In this document: piece after piece, positions 6,546 through 6,724 of the stretch
How positions within the stretch are numbered: position 1 is the stretch's first letter
Layout: each line of letters begins with the position of its first letter
Assembly (NCBI GenBank): GCA_900540995.1
Contig: UQHO01000057.1
Coordinates: forward strand, 1 to 6,724
Source of the DNA: an uncultured Collinsella sp.
Lineage (GTDB): Bacteria; Actinomycetota; Coriobacteriia; Coriobacteriales; Coriobacteriaceae
Length of the DNA: 6,724 nt
Reading direction: 5' to 3'
Made by a program: the position numbers and the translations under genes
Notes under the pieces: generated by a model
What the model saw: only the letters and a program-made list of their open reading frames with translations
Databases searched by the model: none
What the model was told of the DNA's origin: nothing

Positions 6546-6550
6546 CAAGC

Positions 6551-6555
6551 CCTCC
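6551..6555 (-). promoter_or_regulatory. coaE ribosome binding site deciding between ATG and TTG
   Basis: GGAGG on the - strand is 5 bases from ATG 6545 and only 2 from the adjoining in-frame TTG at 6548, favouring the ATG. Confidence 0.75.
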
Positions 6556-6573
6556 CTAACGCCAATGCGAGTA

Positions 6574-6604
6574 ATTATCGCTCAAATACACTAGAAGGAC
6601 TCAA
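6574..6604 (-). promoter_or_regulatory. Candidate coaE promoter
   Basis: On the - strand TTGAGT (6604-6599) and GATAAT (6579-6574, 5 of 6 to consensus) are separated by 19 bases, a little longer than the usual 16-18. The site lies in the gene-free stretch between the terminator at the right edge and coaE, where a promoter is needed if that terminator works. The leader would be about 22 bases. Moderate to weak support. Confidence 0.4.
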
Positions 6605-6634
6605 AATACAGCCAAACAGTAAGAGCGCATACGG

Positions 6635-6648
6635 GGGAGCTAGGTCCC
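6635..6648. repeat. Imperfect palindrome in the coaE upstream region
   Basis: GGGAGCTAGGTCCC is symmetric around CTAG except for one G-G mismatch. CTAG is uncommon in many high-GC genomes. It lies about 30 bases upstream of the candidate coaE -35. It could be an operator half-hidden by a mismatch or chance; nothing else in the sequence supports it. The rest of the 159 bases between coaE and 6705 holds no gene I can see. Confidence 0.2.
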
Positions 6649-6671
6649 AAAGTACAACGTGTATATAACGC

Positions 6672-6703
6672 AAAAAAGGGGGAGGCCGCGAGGCCTCCCC
6701 CTT
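6672..6703 (-). terminator. Strong GCGA-loop terminator of the gene entering from the right edge
   Basis: Bases 6678-6687 (GGGGGAGGCC) pair perfectly with 6692-6701 (GGCCTCCCCC) around a GCGA tetraloop of the stable GNRA type. Two A-T pairs (6676-6677 with 6702-6703) extend the stem. On the - strand the hairpin is followed by six T (6677-6672), a textbook intrinsic terminator. On the + strand the tail CTTCTC is poor. It therefore ends a - strand gene lying beyond 6724 and separates it from coaE. Confidence 0.9.
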
Positions 6704-6704
6704 C

Positions 6705-6724
6705 TCAGTTCGATGACGGCTCCG
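6705..6724 (-). CDS. Possible 3' end of a - strand gene (predicted rpsA)
   Basis: One - strand frame reads Glu-Pro-Ser-Ser-Asn then TGA at 6707-6705, directly before the strong terminator. Six codons cannot identify a protein. In Mycobacterium the order is rpsA, coaE, (one gene), uvrB, all close together, so ribosomal protein S1 is the natural guess, and a short polar tail would suit S1. Another frame of the same bases is open too, so even the stop is uncertain. Confidence 0.3.

Noticed and set aside
6546..6548. TTG at 6548 as the coaE start
   Set aside because: It would sit only 2 bases from the GGAGG, against 5 for the adjoining ATG.
6546..6671. Small RNA or short gene between the right-edge terminator and coaE
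   Set aside because: I found no frame with a ribosome site and no terminator ending such an RNA before coaE; the stretch is best explained as a promoter region.

Overview
The window reads as a stretch of ordinary chromosome from a high-GC actinobacterium. I favour the class Coriobacteriia (Collinsella-like). The reasons are moderate-to-high GC (about 45-65% in hand-counted lines), the coaE-uvrB proximity known from actinobacteria, and the style of the UvrB and CoaE proteins. The taxonomic call is inference. I see no mobile element, CRISPR array, tRNA or rRNA, and no convincing new multi-gene system.

Left part, + strand: two FAD-dependent oxidoreductases in tandem. The first belongs to the HI0933/BaiN ('aminoacetone oxidase') family and is cut by the window edge just before its FAD-binding motif. 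The second is a complete COG2509-type FAD-dependent dehydrogenase with its characteristic N-terminal domain. The 80-base gap between them holds a strong terminator-like hairpin and a lone TATAAT box. The substrates of both proteins cannot be told from sequence.

Right part, - strand, read from the right edge inward: coaE (last step of coenzyme A synthesis), a small membrane-anchored lytic transglycosylase whose start overlaps the coaE stop by 8 bases, then, after 51 bases, uvrB (nucleotide excision repair). coaE and the transglycosylase are almost certainly translated from one message, and uvrB may be partly read through from them or have its own weak promoter. uvrB and the second oxidoreductase converge on a shared hairpin at about 2992-3032.

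The right edge carries a very strong GCGA-loop hairpin with a six-T run on the - strand. It is probably the terminator of the next - strand gene, which by conserved actinobacterial order (rpsA-coaE-uvrB in Mycobacterium) is predicted to be rpsA.

The points most worth a second look are the irregular FAD motif at the left edge, an extra CxxC pair in the COG2509 protein, the divergent CoaE, the coaE/transglycosylase coupling, and the two intergenic regulatory candidates.
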